A stretch of DNA of 47,556 bases from JBFWUM01 sp050247255 (GTDB taxonomy: Bacteria > Acidobacteriota > Vicinamibacteria > Vicinamibacterales > UBA2999): positions 1-47,556 of the forward strand of contig JBFWUM010000033.1 of the NCBI GenBank assembly GCA_050247255.1, in the 5' to 3' direction. The position numbers and the translations under genes were made by a program. Below are positions 29,063 through 36,200 of the stretch, in pieces; the stretch's first letter is position 1, and the number at the start of each line of letters is the position of its first letter. Below the pieces are notes generated by a model. That model was not told the DNA's origin. It saw only the letters and a program-made list of their open reading frames with translations, and did no database searches.

Positions 29063-30946
29063 CTAGACATCTTTCACGTTCTTGCCGGCGAGCGCGGCGC
29101 GGACGCTGTTGTTCATCATCACCTCGGCCAGGTGCTGCGTGCCGTGGTTGAGCGCCTCGGTGCGCGCCTGGATCACCTCGCGGTCGGTACCGGCCATCAC
29201 CGCCTTCAGCGCGTCGAGCGCCTGCTGGATGGCCTCGAGCTCGCCCGCCTTCAGCTCGCCGGCGGTCAGCTGCGCGAAATCGGGGCGTCGCAGCGACTTC
29301 TCGGTGGCCAGGATGACCGACTCCGCCTCGTTGCGCGCTTCGATCAGGAGCCGTGCCTCGAAGTCGGCCTCGGCGTGCTCGAACGACTCGATCAGCATCC
29401 GCTCGACCTCTTCGTCGGTCAGCCCATACGACGGCTTGACCTCGATGGCCTGCTCGACGCCGGTGCGCAGTTCGCGGGCGCTGACGCCGAGGATGCCGTT
29501 GGCGTCGATCTGGAACCGCACCTCGATGCGGGGCAGGCCGGCCGGCATCGGCGGAATACCGCGCAGCGTGAAGCGCGCCAGCGAACGGCAGTCGGCGACC
29601 AGCTCGCGCTCCCCCTGGAGCACGTGGATGTCAACCGACGTCTGGTTGTCGACGCCGGTCGTGAAGATCTCGCGTCCGCTCGCCGGAATCGTCGAGTTGC
29701 GGAGGATGATCTTCGACACCGCGCCGCCCATCGTTTCGATGCCGAGCGAGAGGGGGGTCACGTCGAGCAGCAGCATCTCGCGGCGGCCGCTGACGAGAAT
29801 GTCGGCCTGGACCGCGGCGCCGAGGGCAACCACTTCGTCGGGATTCAGCTCGCTGTGCGGCCGGCGGCCGAAGAGTTCCTCGACCATCTGCCGGACCAGC
29901 GGCACGCGGGTCGAGCCGCCGACGAGGACCACCTCGTCGATGTCCTCCGGCCCGAGCGACGCATCGGCCAGCGCCTGCCGGCACGGCTCGAGGGTCCGCT
30001 CGACGAGCGGGCGGACCAGCGCGTTGAATTCCTCGCGCGTGATCGCCGCGCGGTAGCCGACTTCGTCGACGCGGATCTCGGCGCGGTCCTGATCGGAGAG
30101 GTCGATCTTCGCCTGGATGACCGCCTTGCGGATCGCTTGCAGGACTTCCGGCTGAAGCCGGAAGCCACCATTGCCCGCGTCGCTCCTGCTGTCCGCGTGG
30201 CTTCCGCCTTCAGGCGGAAGCCACGACAAGACGCGGTCAACGAGCAGATTGTCGATGTCGTCACCGCCCAGGTGGGTGTCGCCGTTGGTGGCCAGCACCT
30301 GGAACACGCCGTCCTCGACCCGCAGCAGCGAGATGTCGAATGTGCCGCCGCCGAGGTCGTACACCGCGATCGTGCCGCGGTTCTTCTGGTCGAGGCCGTA
30401 CGCCAGCGACGCCGCGGTCGGCTCGTTGATGATCCGCAGCACTTCCAGCCCCGCCAGGCGTCCGGCATCGCGCGTCGCCGTGCGCTGGGCGTCGTTGAAG
30501 TACGCCGGCACGGTGATCACCGCGCGGTCGACCTCGAAATCGAACTCGCCCTGCGCCTGGAAGTGGTCCTCGGCGCGCCGCTTCAGCTCGCGCAGGACGA
30601 ACGCCGAGATCTCCGGCGGCGTGAACTCCCTGTCGGCCAGGCCGATGCGGACCACGCCGCCCGCCTCCCCGCCGACGCGGAACGGCAGGTGCGACGCATC
30701 CTCGGTCACGTCGTCGATGCCGCGCCCCATGAAACGCTTGACCGAGTAGACGCTGCGCGCCGCGGCCGTCAGCAGCCGCCGCTGGGCCTCGCGGCCGACG
30801 AACACGGTGCCGGCCTCATCCAGCGAGATGACCGAAGGCACGAGCGCATCGCCGCTGTCGTCGCGGATCACCACCGGCTCGCCGTTCTGCACGCAGGCGA
30901 CGAGGCTGTTGGTGGTCCCGAGATCGATGCCGACGACTTTACCCAA
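29063..30946 (-). CDS. hscA: Fe-S chaperone HscA (Hsp70 family), with an in-frame repeat insertion
   Basis: A 627-residue Hsp70 that releases clusters from IscU. ATPase motifs: GIDLGTTNSLVACVQNGEP, VITVPAYFNDAQRTATRDAG, NEPTAASLAYGL, VYDLGGGTFDISLLR and EVVLVGGSTRVPLV; the substrate-binding domain starts after DVTPLSLGIETMGG. Start is TTG at 30946, overlapping hscB by 8 nt. Residues about 241-267 (WLPPEGGSHADSRSD, NGGFRLQPEV) are not part of the family: they translate a pair of inverted REP-like repeats (30145-30220) lying in subdomain IIB of the nucleotide-binding domain. The frame stays open, so the insertion is probably tolerated. Confidence 0.94.
   Translation of the reverse strand: MGKVVGIDLGTTNSLVACVQNGEPVVIRDDSGDALVPSVISLDEAGTVFVGREAQRRLLTAAARSVYSVKRFMGRGIDDVTEDASHLPFRVGGEAGGVVRIGLADREFTPPEISAFVLRELKRRAEDHFQAQGEFDFEVDRAVITVPAYFNDAQRTATRDAGRLAGLEVLRIINEPTAASLAYGLDQKNRGTIAVYDLGGGTFDISLLRVEDGVFQVLATNGDTHLGGDDIDNLLVDRVLSWLPPEGGSHADSRSDAGNGGFRLQPEVLQAIRKAVIQAKIDLSDQDRAEIRVDEVGYRAAITREEFNALVRPLVERTLEPCRQALADASLGPEDIDEVVLVGGSTRVPLVRQMVEELFGRRPHSELNPDEVVALGAAVQADILVSGRREMLLLDVTPLSLGIETMGGAVSKIILRNSTIPASGREIFTTGVDNQTSVDIHVLQGERELVADCRSLARFTLRGIPPMPAGLPRIEVRFQIDANGILGVSARELRTGVEQAIEVKPSYGLTDEEVERMLIESFEHAEADFEARLLIEARNEAESVILATEKSLRRPDFAQLTAGELKAGELEAIQQALDALKAVMAGTDREVIQARTEALNHGTQHLAEVMMNNSVRAALAGKNVKDV
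30145..30220. repeat. REPIN-like inverted pair of REP elements inside hscA
   Basis: Palindrome CTTCCGGCTGAAGCCGGAAG at 30145-30164 (plus orientation, followed by CCACC) and the family A palindrome at 30201-30220 in the opposite orientation, extended to 12-bp arms GTGGCTTCCGCC/GGCGGAAGCCAC (30197-30224). Thirty-six bases separate them. Two inverted REPs at this spacing are the layout of a REPIN. Confidence 0.85.
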
Positions 30947-31652
30947 GCGCTGCGACCTCCCGCTCGATCGAGGCGAGCAGGTTGTTGATGTAATTCCGCT
31001 CGAGCAGCTGCTCGCGCAGCGCCTCGAGCGTCTGCTTCTTCTCGGCGTCGGCCGCCGACTGCTGCGCGTCCCAGCGGGCGCTCAGTTCCTCCAGGGCCCG
31101 CTCGTGCTCGTCGCGCTTGCGCTCAATCGGCACCCGCGCCCGCGCCAGCCGCTCGCGGAGCGCTGCGGGATCGCCGCCCGCTTCGCGCGCCTCGCGAATC
31201 TCGTCGAGCTCCTCGTTGAGGGTGAACACCTCCTCGAGCAGCGCCGGCGGCACCTTGACGTTGCCCTGGGCGGCGGCGGTGGCCTTCACCGGCGGCATCC
31301 CCTCGACCGACAGCAGGTACTCGACGCGCGACGGCAGGCTGCGCAGCACGCGGTAGGCGTCGTTCAGGTACGACGAGCGCTCCAGGCTGGCCAGGCGCTC
31401 GGCCGGCGGAGCGTTGTAGTAGAAGTCCGGGTGGAACTTCCGGCTCAGCTCACGGAAGCGGCGCTCCAGATCCCGCGGATCGAGCGCCAGCGTGCGCGGC
31501 AGGCCAAAGAATGTGAAGTAGTCGCCGTGGCGGCCAAGCGCCAGGATGCGGCTGCACTGCGGGCAGAAGTGCTCGTCCACCGGCGCGCCCGCGCCACAGC
31601 TCCGGCACTCCAGTGTGGATTCGCTGCGGAGGGGAATCGGCTTGGGAGTCAC
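30939..31652 (-). CDS. hscB: Co-chaperone HscB with N-terminal zinc-ribbon
   Basis: A 237-residue J-protein that brings IscU to HscA. Residues about 15-35 form a four-cysteine ribbon (ECRSCGAGAPVDEHFCPQC), as in eukaryotic HSCB but absent from E. coli HscB. The J domain follows (DYFTFFGLPRTLALDPRDLE, RELSRKFHPDFYYNAP with the HPD motif, SSYLNDAYRVLRSLPSRVEY), then the three-helix HscB C-terminal domain (LLEEVFTLNEELDEIREA). Start is GTG at 31652 overlapping iscA by 4 nt; its end overlaps hscA by 8 nt. Confidence 0.92.
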   Translation of the reverse strand: MTPKPIPLRSESTLECRSCGAGAPVDEHFCPQCSRILALGRHGDYFTFFGLPRTLALDPRDLERRFRELSRKFHPDFYYNAPPAERLASLERSSYLNDAYRVLRSLPSRVEYLLSVEGMPPVKATAAAQGNVKVPPALLEEVFTLNEELDEIREAREAGGDPAALRERLARARVPIERKRDEHERALEELSARWDAQQSAADAEKKQTLEALREQLLERNYINNLLASIEREVAALG

Positions 31653-31975
31653 GCCCCGAACGAACTGCCGCACCCGCACGTCTGCTTGGCGTTCGGGTTG
31701 TTGAACACGAACCCCTTGCCGAGCAACGCCGCGTCGTACTCGAGCACGGTGCCCTTGAGGAACAGGTAGCTCTTCTTGTCGACGAAGATCTTCGCGCCGT
31801 CCGGCCCCTCGAACACCTCGTCGCCGAACCGCGGCTCGCGCTCCCAGGCGAACGTGTAGCTGAGGCCGGAGCAGCCCCCGCCCTTCACGCCCACACGAAG
31901 ACCGCCCTCGGTGATGCCCTGCTTGGCCATCAACGACTTGATCTTCTTCGCCGCGGTTTCGGTNNNNNNNNNNNN
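31649..31975 (-). CDS. iscA: IscA-type Fe-S carrier (start inside a sequence gap)
   Basis: The readable part begins TETAAKKIKSLMAKQGITEG and has the three conserved cysteines in GGGCSGLSYTFAWE and QTCGCGSSFGA, as expected for an A-type carrier handing clusters to apo-proteins. The first codons lie in 13 unknown bases. If the gap length is right, the four codons before TET would begin with ATG at 31975, giving 108 residues, the usual IscA length. The unresolved bases also make iscU and iscA look like one open frame; I treat them as separate genes. The stop overlaps hscB (GTGA). Confidence 0.88.
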   Translation of the reverse strand, partial: XXXXTETAAKKIKSLMAKQGITEGGLRVGVKGGGCSGLSYTFAWEREPRFGDEVFEGPDGAKIFVDKKSYLFLKGTVLEYDAALLGKGFVFNNPNAKQTCGCGSSFGA

Positions 31976-31976
31976 N
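31964..31976. other. Assembly gap of 13 Ns at the iscU-iscA junction
   Basis: The first codon touching the gap on the minus strand is TAN, after which exactly four codons precede TETAAKK of IscA. The simplest filling is a TAA or TAG stop for iscU followed directly by an ATG for iscA. Confidence 0.8.
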
Positions 31977-32410
31977 TACGCATTCGGCTGGGCGTGGTTG
32001 GCGTCGGCCGTGACGACCGCCTCGTCCTTGCCCTGCTTTTTTCTGTAATCGGCAATCGCCGCCTTGATGGCGTCCTCGGCCAGCACCGAGCAGTGGATCT
32101 TCACCGGCGGCAGCGACAGCTCGGCGACGATGTCGGTGTTCTTGATCGCCAGCGCCTCGTCGACCGTCTTGCCCTTGAGCCATTCGGTCGCCAGGCTCGA
32201 ACTGGCAATCGCCGAGCCGCAGCCGAACGTCTTGAACTTCGCATCGTCGATCACCCCGGTGTCCGGGTTGATCTTCACCTGCAGCTTCATCACGTCGCCG
32301 CATTCCGGCGCGCCGACGAGCCCCGTGCCGACGTGGCTGTCGTCCTTCGGCAGCGACCCGACGTTGCGCGGGTGCTCGTAGTGGTCGATCACCTTGTTCG
32401 AATACGCCAT
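31976..32410 (-). CDS. iscU: Fe-S scaffold protein IscU
   Basis: Scaffold on which clusters are built from IscS sulfur and iron. The start MAYSNKVIDHYEHPRNVGSL at 32410 is canonical. The three cluster cysteines are at residues 37 (GAPECGDVM), 64 (FKTFGCGSAIASSS) and 107 (KIHCSVLAEDAI); LPPVKIHCS contains the HscA-binding LPPVK motif. The protein reads to residue 144 (AQPNA) and then meets TAN at the gap, probably its stop. The tail after DYRKKQGKDE is about 15 residues longer than in E. coli IscU. Upstream of the ATG lies a (CCTTTAA)n tandem array whose complement offers AAAGG near the start. Confidence 0.95.
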
Positions 32411-32419
32411 AACGTTTGA

Positions 32420-32480
32420 CCTTTAACCTTTAACCTTTAACCTTNNNNNNNNNNACCTTTAACCTTTAACCTTTAACCTT
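32420..32480. repeat. Heptanucleotide tandem array (CCTTTAA)n between iscS and iscU
   Basis: Three complete CCTTTAA units (32420-32440) and a partial one precede 10 Ns (32445-32454); three more complete units (32456-32476) and a partial follow. The two halves are out of phase by one base for a 10-base gap, so the gap size is only an estimate and the array is probably longer. In the mRNA sense each unit is TTAAAGG; the last one before the iscU ATG can serve as the ribosome site. Confidence 0.92.
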
Positions 32481-32491
32481 CCACCTTCGAC

Positions 32492-33706
32492 CTAGTGCGT
32501 CACCCACTGCATCTTCGACAGGTCGACGCCTTCCTTGACCATCTCGTAGAGCGGCGACATCTCCCGCAGCCGGCGGACGACGGTCGTCAGCTTGTCGACG
32601 ACGTAGTCGACCTCCTCCTCGGTCGTCCAGCGGCCGAGGCCGAAGCGGATCGAGGAGTGCGCCAGGTCGTCGCCGGCGCCGAGCGCCTTCAGCACGTACG
32701 ACGGTTCCAGGCTGGCGGAGGTGCACGCCGAGCCGGACGACACGGCCACGTCGTTGATCCCCATCAGGAGCGATTCGCCCTCGACGTAGGCGAAGCTGAT
32801 GTTCAGGTTGTGCGGCAGCCGGTGCTCCATCGAGCCGTTGATGTAGATCTCGTCGAGGTTCTGGTGGAACTTCTCGTTGAGACGATCGCGCAGCGTCCGC
32901 AGCCGCTCGCCCTCGGTCGCCATCTCGGCCTTCGCCAGCTCCGCCGCCTTGCCGAAGCCGACGATGCCCGGAACGTTGAGCGTGCCCGACCGCATGCCGC
33001 GCTCGTGGCCGCCGCCGTTGATCTGCTCTGACAGCAGCACGCGCGGATTGCGGCGCCGCACGTAGAGCGCGCCGACGCCCTTCGGGCCGTACATCTTGTG
33101 GGCGCTCATCGACACCAGGTCGGCCTTCATGGCCGTGACGTCGAACGGCACCTTCCCCACCGCCTGCACCGCGTCGGTGTGGAACAGGATCCCTTTCTCC
33201 TTCGCGATCGCGCCGATCTCCTCGATCGGCTGCAGCACGCCGATCTCGTTGTTGGCGGTCATGATCGTGATCAGGATCGTCTTGTCGGTGATCGCCGCGC
33301 GCAGATCGTCGAGCGAGATCCGGCCGTCCTTCTGCACCGGCAGGTAGGTCACGCGCGCGCCCTGCTTCTCGAGCTTCTTGCAGGTGTCGATCACCGCCTT
33401 GTGCTCGGTGACGCACGTGATGATGTGGTTCCCCTTCTCGCGGTACATCTCGGCGACGCCCTTGATGGCGAGGTTGTTCGACTCGGTCGCGCCGCTGGTG
33501 AAGATGATCTCCTTCACGTTGGCGCCGACGAGGTCGGCCACCTGCTTGCGCGCCTTCTCGACCGCCTCTTCCGCCTGCCAGCCGAAGTGATGGTTGCGGC
33601 TGGCGGCGTTGCCGAAGTGCTCGGTGAAGTACGGCAGCATCGCCTCGAGCACCCGCGGGTCGACGGGTGTCGTGGCGTGGTAGTCCATGTAAATCGGTAG
33701 CTTCAT
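32492..33706 (-). CDS. iscS: Cysteine desulfurase IscS
   Basis: A 404-residue PLP enzyme supplying persulfide sulfur to IscU and other acceptors. MKLPIYMDYHATTPVDPRVL is the standard N-terminus; further motifs are IIFTSGATESNNLAIKG, TVTEHKAV-type region (CVTEHKAVIDTC), HTDAVQAVGKVPFDV, SMSAHKMYGPKGVGALYVRR with the PLP lysine, and VSSGSACTSASLEPSYVLKA with the catalytic cysteine loop. The C-terminus VDLSKMQWVTH matches the IscU-binding tail of housekeeping IscS. It lies 10 nt behind iscR and about 80 nt ahead of iscU, the longest spacing in the cluster because of the tandem array. Confidence 0.97.
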   Translation of the reverse strand: MKLPIYMDYHATTPVDPRVLEAMLPYFTEHFGNAASRNHHFGWQAEEAVEKARKQVADLVGANVKEIIFTSGATESNNLAIKGVAEMYREKGNHIITCVTEHKAVIDTCKKLEKQGARVTYLPVQKDGRISLDDLRAAITDKTILITIMTANNEIGVLQPIEEIGAIAKEKGILFHTDAVQAVGKVPFDVTAMKADLVSMSAHKMYGPKGVGALYVRRRNPRVLLSEQINGGGHERGMRSGTLNVPGIVGFGKAAELAKAEMATEGERLRTLRDRLNEKFHQNLDEIYINGSMEHRLPHNLNISFAYVEGESLLMGINDVAVSSGSACTSASLEPSYVLKALGAGDDLAHSSIRFGLGRWTTEEEVDYVVDKLTTVVRRLREMSPLYEMVKEGVDLSKMQWVTH

Positions 33707-33716
33707 TGCCTTTCGC

Positions 33717-34172
33717 CTATCTCCTCAGGACTGCCATGGGTGCCGCCGCGCCGGCCTGGTCGCTCGCCATCTCGGCCAGCGTCACGGTGCCGAGCGCCTC
33801 GACGATCCGCTCCTTGATCTGCCAGAGCGGGTCGCGGATGCTGCACTTGCTGTACTGCTCGCAGTCGTTCTTCTCGGTCGAGCAGGCGGTGACGGTGAAC
33901 GGCCCGTCGATCGCCTGGATCACGTCGGCGACGGTGATCGACCCCGACGCCCGGCTGAGCGCGTAGCCGCCGCGGGTCCCCTGCGTCGACACCAGCAGCC
34001 CGGTGCGCACCAGCCGCTGCAGCACCTTCGCCATCAGCTCGATCGGAATGTCGTACTGCTCGGCGATCTCGCGGGCACTGGACGCACCGACGGCCGACGG
34101 CGCCCCGGCCTTCTGGGCCAGGTGCTTCATCGCCATCAGCGCGTAATCCGCCTTTTTCGAGAGCCTGAGCAT
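33717..34172 (-). CDS. iscR: Rrf2-family Fe-S regulator IscR
   Basis: A 151-residue winged-helix regulator: MLRLSKKADYALMAMKHLAQ, a helix-turn-helix with REIAEQYDIPIELMAKVLQRL, the wing STQGTRGGYALSRASGSITV, and the cluster loop TACSTEKNDCEQYSKCSIRD whose three cysteines match the [2Fe-2S] ligands of IscR. It should sense Fe-S status and repress the isc operon when loaded. A short insertion (AGAPSAVGASSA) lies before the recognition helix. The promoter region upstream carries a long inverted repeat. Confidence 0.94.
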   Translation of the reverse strand: MLRLSKKADYALMAMKHLAQKAGAPSAVGASSAREIAEQYDIPIELMAKVLQRLVRTGLLVSTQGTRGGYALSRASGSITVADVIQAIDGPFTVTACSTEKNDCEQYSKCSIRDPLWQIKERIVEALGTVTLAEMASDQAGAAAPMAVLRR

Positions 34173-34181
34173 GCTGGTTCG

Positions 34182-34248
34182 GAAATCCGACCGCTAATGT
34201 CCTAGTTTAAGACTTTGGGGGGATGTCCGTCAATTACGGTCGGATTTC
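34182..34248 (-). promoter_or_regulatory. iscR promoter framed by a 12-bp inverted repeat
   Basis: On the minus strand, TTGACG (34233-34228) and TAAACT (34209-34204), spaced 18 bp, form a plausible promoter; the start would lie about 25 nt before the iscR ATG. The sequence AAAGTCTTAAACTAGGACA resembles Rrf2-type Fe-S boxes. Perfect arms GAAATCCGACCG (34182-34193) and CGGTCGGATTTC (34237-34248) enclose it 43 bp apart. Confidence 0.6.
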
Positions 34249-34328
34249 GGGTGGTCGATGGTCGATAGTCGGTCGTCGTTTGGGCAGATCAGCTGGAACC
34301 GACCGTCCGACCACCGACCCCCGACCCC
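34249..34328. repeat. GGTCG-rich repeat pair downstream of moeZ
   Basis: GGTGGTCGATGGTCGATAGT-type sequence (34249-34275) faces its complement-like CGACCGTCCGACCACCGACC (34299-34318) with about 23 bp between. The 15-mer GGTGGTCGATGGTCG (34250-34264) recurs exactly inside ubiE at 42190-42204. The region fills the gap between the moeZ stop and the iscR promoter; no gene is seen. Confidence 0.75.
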
Positions 34329-35513
34329 CTAGTACTTCGGCTGGCTCGGATCGACCTTGTCGATCCACTCCAGGATGCCGCCCTTCAGGTTCTTGACCCT
34401 CGAGAACCCGACCGATTTCAGGAAGTCGTGCGCCTTGGCGCTGCGGCCGCCCATCTTGCACTGGGCGATGATCTCGACGTCCTTCGGCAGCTCCTGGTAG
34501 CGCCGCGGCAGCTCGCCGAGCGGGATGAGCGTCGAGCCCTCGATCCTGTTGATCTGGTACTCGTTCGGCTCGCGCACGTCGAGGATGAACAGCCTGTCCC
34601 CGGCATCGAGCCGCTTTTTCAGCTCGACCGGCGTGATCTCCCAATCGCTCACGGCGCCTCCCGCGACTTCCGCAACCTGCGGCTCGGGACGAATGCCGCA
34701 GAACTGCTCGTAATCAATCAGCTCGGTGACCGTCGGATGCGTGCCGCAGACCGGGCAATCCGGATCCTTGCGCAGCTTCAGCTCGCGGAATTTCATCCGC
34801 AGCGCGTCGTAGATCATGAAGCGGCCGATGAGCGGCTCGCCGATGCCGAGAATCAGCTTGATCGCCTCGGTCGCCTGGATCATCCCGATGATGCCGGGCA
34901 GCACGCCCAGCACGCCGCCTTCGGCGCAGCTGGGCACCAGCCCCGGCGGCGGCGGTTCGGGATAGAGGCAGCGGTAGCACGGGCCGTCCTTCGTCCCGAA
35001 CACCGACGCCTGCCCCTCGAACCGGAAGATGCTCCCGTAGGCATTCGGGATCCCCGACAGCACGCAGGCGTCGTTCACGAGATACCGGGTCGGGAAGTTG
35101 TCCGTCCCGTCGACGATGACGTCGTAGCCCTTGAAGATGTCGAGCGCGTTCTGGGACGACAGCGCCGTCTCGTAGCCGACGACCTCGACGTGCGGGTTCA
35201 TCGCGTTGATCTTGTTCTTTGCCGACTGCAGCTTCGGGATGCCGACGTCCGGCGTCGTGTGGATCACCTGCCGCTGCAGGTTGCTGTAGTCGACGACGTC
35301 GAAGTCGACGATGCCCAGCTTGCCGACGCCGGCGGCCGCCAGGTACATCAGCGCCGGGGCGCCGAGCCCGCCGGCGCCGATGCACAGCACGCTCGAGGCC
35401 TTCAGCGTGCGCTGCATGTCGACGCCGAGCTCCGGCATGATCAGGTGCCGGCTGTAGCGCTTGATCTCCTCCTGGGAGAGCTGCGGCAGTTCGTGTTCGA
35501 CCGCGGTGCTCAT
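34329..35513 (-). CDS. moeZ: MoeB/ThiF-like adenylyltransferase fused to rhodanese (MoeZ-type)
   Basis: A 394-residue E1-like enzyme that adenylates and sulfurates the C-terminus of a ubiquitin-like sulfur carrier. N-terminal domain: EIKRYSRHLIMPELGVDMQR, VLCIGAGGLGAPALMYLAAA, DFDVVDYSNLQRQVIH, DGTDNFPTRYLVNDAC and zinc-cysteine pairs PCYRCLYPEP and CPVCGTHP. Rhodanese domain (about residues 290-390): LFILDVREPNEYQINRI and active-site loop IIAQCKMGGRSA. This two-domain form corresponds to mycobacterial MoeZ, partner of CysO. It overlaps the carrier gene by one base and closes the cysM-mec-cysO-moeZ operon. Confidence 0.93.
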   Translation of the reverse strand: MSTAVEHELPQLSQEEIKRYSRHLIMPELGVDMQRTLKASSVLCIGAGGLGAPALMYLAAAGVGKLGIVDFDVVDYSNLQRQVIHTTPDVGIPKLQSAKNKINAMNPHVEVVGYETALSSQNALDIFKGYDVIVDGTDNFPTRYLVNDACVLSGIPNAYGSIFRFEGQASVFGTKDGPCYRCLYPEPPPPGLVPSCAEGGVLGVLPGIIGMIQATEAIKLILGIGEPLIGRFMIYDALRMKFRELKLRKDPDCPVCGTHPTVTELIDYEQFCGIRPEPQVAEVAGGAVSDWEITPVELKKRLDAGDRLFILDVREPNEYQINRIEGSTLIPLGELPRRYQELPKDVEIIAQCKMGGRSAKAHDFLKSVGFSRVKNLKGGILEWIDKVDPSQPKY

Positions 35514-35794
35514 TACCGCACTCCGCCCGCTACCGAGGGGACGATGCTCAGCGAGTCGCCGTCCTTGACCGGCGTCGCTTCCTTCTGCAGGTAGCGGATG
35601 TCCTCGTCGTTCAGGTAGACGTTCACGAAGTTCCGCAGCCGCCCATCGTCGGCATACAGGTGCTTGCGCAGCCCGTCGTACTTCGTCACCAGGTCCTTGA
35701 GCAGGTCGCCCACGGTGGCGCCGCTGACCTGCACCGACTCCTGCTTGTCGGTAAACGGACGGAGCGGCGTGGGGATGTGGATCGTGTTAGCCAT
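35513..35794 (-). CDS. cysO: ThiS/MoaD-like sulfur carrier protein (CysO-type) with blocked C-terminus
   Basis: A 93-residue beta-grasp protein: TIHIPTPLRPFTDKQESVQV, TVGDLLKDLVTKYDGLRKHL, RNFVNVYLNDEDIRYLQ and DGDSLSIVPSVAGGVR. Ubiquitin-like sulfur carriers end in Gly-Gly, whose carboxylate becomes the thiocarboxylate; here two residues (Val-Arg) follow the Gly-Gly, so processing is probably needed first. The adjacent JAMM peptidase is the obvious candidate. As CysO it would pass sulfur to O-phosphoserine or O-acetylserine on CysM. It overlaps mec by 8 nt and moeZ by 1 nt. Confidence 0.92.
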   Translation of the reverse strand: MANTIHIPTPLRPFTDKQESVQVSGATVGDLLKDLVTKYDGLRKHLYADDGRLRNFVNVYLNDEDIRYLQKEATPVKDGDSLSIVPSVAGGVR

Positions 35795-36200
35795 GTTTGA
35801 TCAACTCTTCACTATCGAACGTCGAACGGTCTTCGCGCAGCCGCCACGAGGTCATGTCGCCGGGCACTCCGGAGGCGACGGCCACAATGATGTACGAAAA
35901 GAACGGCCACGCATGGTCAAGGTCGTACTGCGACGGCCGGGCCGGATGGTCGGGATGCGAATGGTAGAAGCCGAGCAGCTCGCCACCAGCCTCGCTGGCC
36001 CGCTTCTCGGCCTCGCGGTAGTCCTGCGGGCGCACCAGGAAGCGGCGACGGGGGCCCTCCTCCGTCGTGTTTGGCAGGGCATACACCTCTGTTACGACGC
36101 CATCGCGGCCGATCAGGGCCCCGCAGCACTCGTTCGGGTAGGTTTCGGTCCCGTGCGCGCGGATCGCCTCGTCCACCTGCCCGGTAATCGTCAACGCCAT
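35787..36200 (-). CDS. mec: JAMM/MPN+ metalloprotease (Mec-type)
   Basis: A 137-residue zinc peptidase. The early motif ECCGALIGRDGVVTEVYAL contains the catalytic Glu region, and GELLGFYHSHPDHPARPSQY followed by D is the complete JAMM signature (H-x-H-P-x(n)-S-x-x-D). In mycobacteria Mec releases cysteine from the CysO-cysteine adduct; in systems such as QbsD/QbsE the related enzyme first trims residues after Gly-Gly. Either or both roles fit here because the carrier ends GGVR. Translation overlaps with cysM upstream and cysO downstream. Confidence 0.93.
   Translation of the reverse strand: MALTITGQVDEAIRAHGTETYPNECCGALIGRDGVVTEVYALPNTTEEGPRRRFLVRPQDYREAEKRASEAGGELLGFYHSHPDHPARPSQYDLDHAWPFFSYIIVAVASGVPGDMTSWRLREDRSTFDSEELIKHG

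Noticed and set aside
28880..30988. A 702-codon open frame on the plus strand opposite hscA and fdx
   Set aside because: Its composition (Arg, His, Asp, Val-rich without domains) is the mirror image of a high-GC gene. HscA on the other strand shows all Hsp70 motifs.
31649..32410. A fused IscU-IscA protein
   Set aside because: The open frame depends on unknown bases. The codon at the gap edge is TAN and the IscA length fits a separate start.
32420..32480. CRISPR array
   Set aside because: Units are only 7 bp with no spacers; it is a simple tandem repeat. No cas genes or spacer-repeat arrays were seen anywhere in the window.
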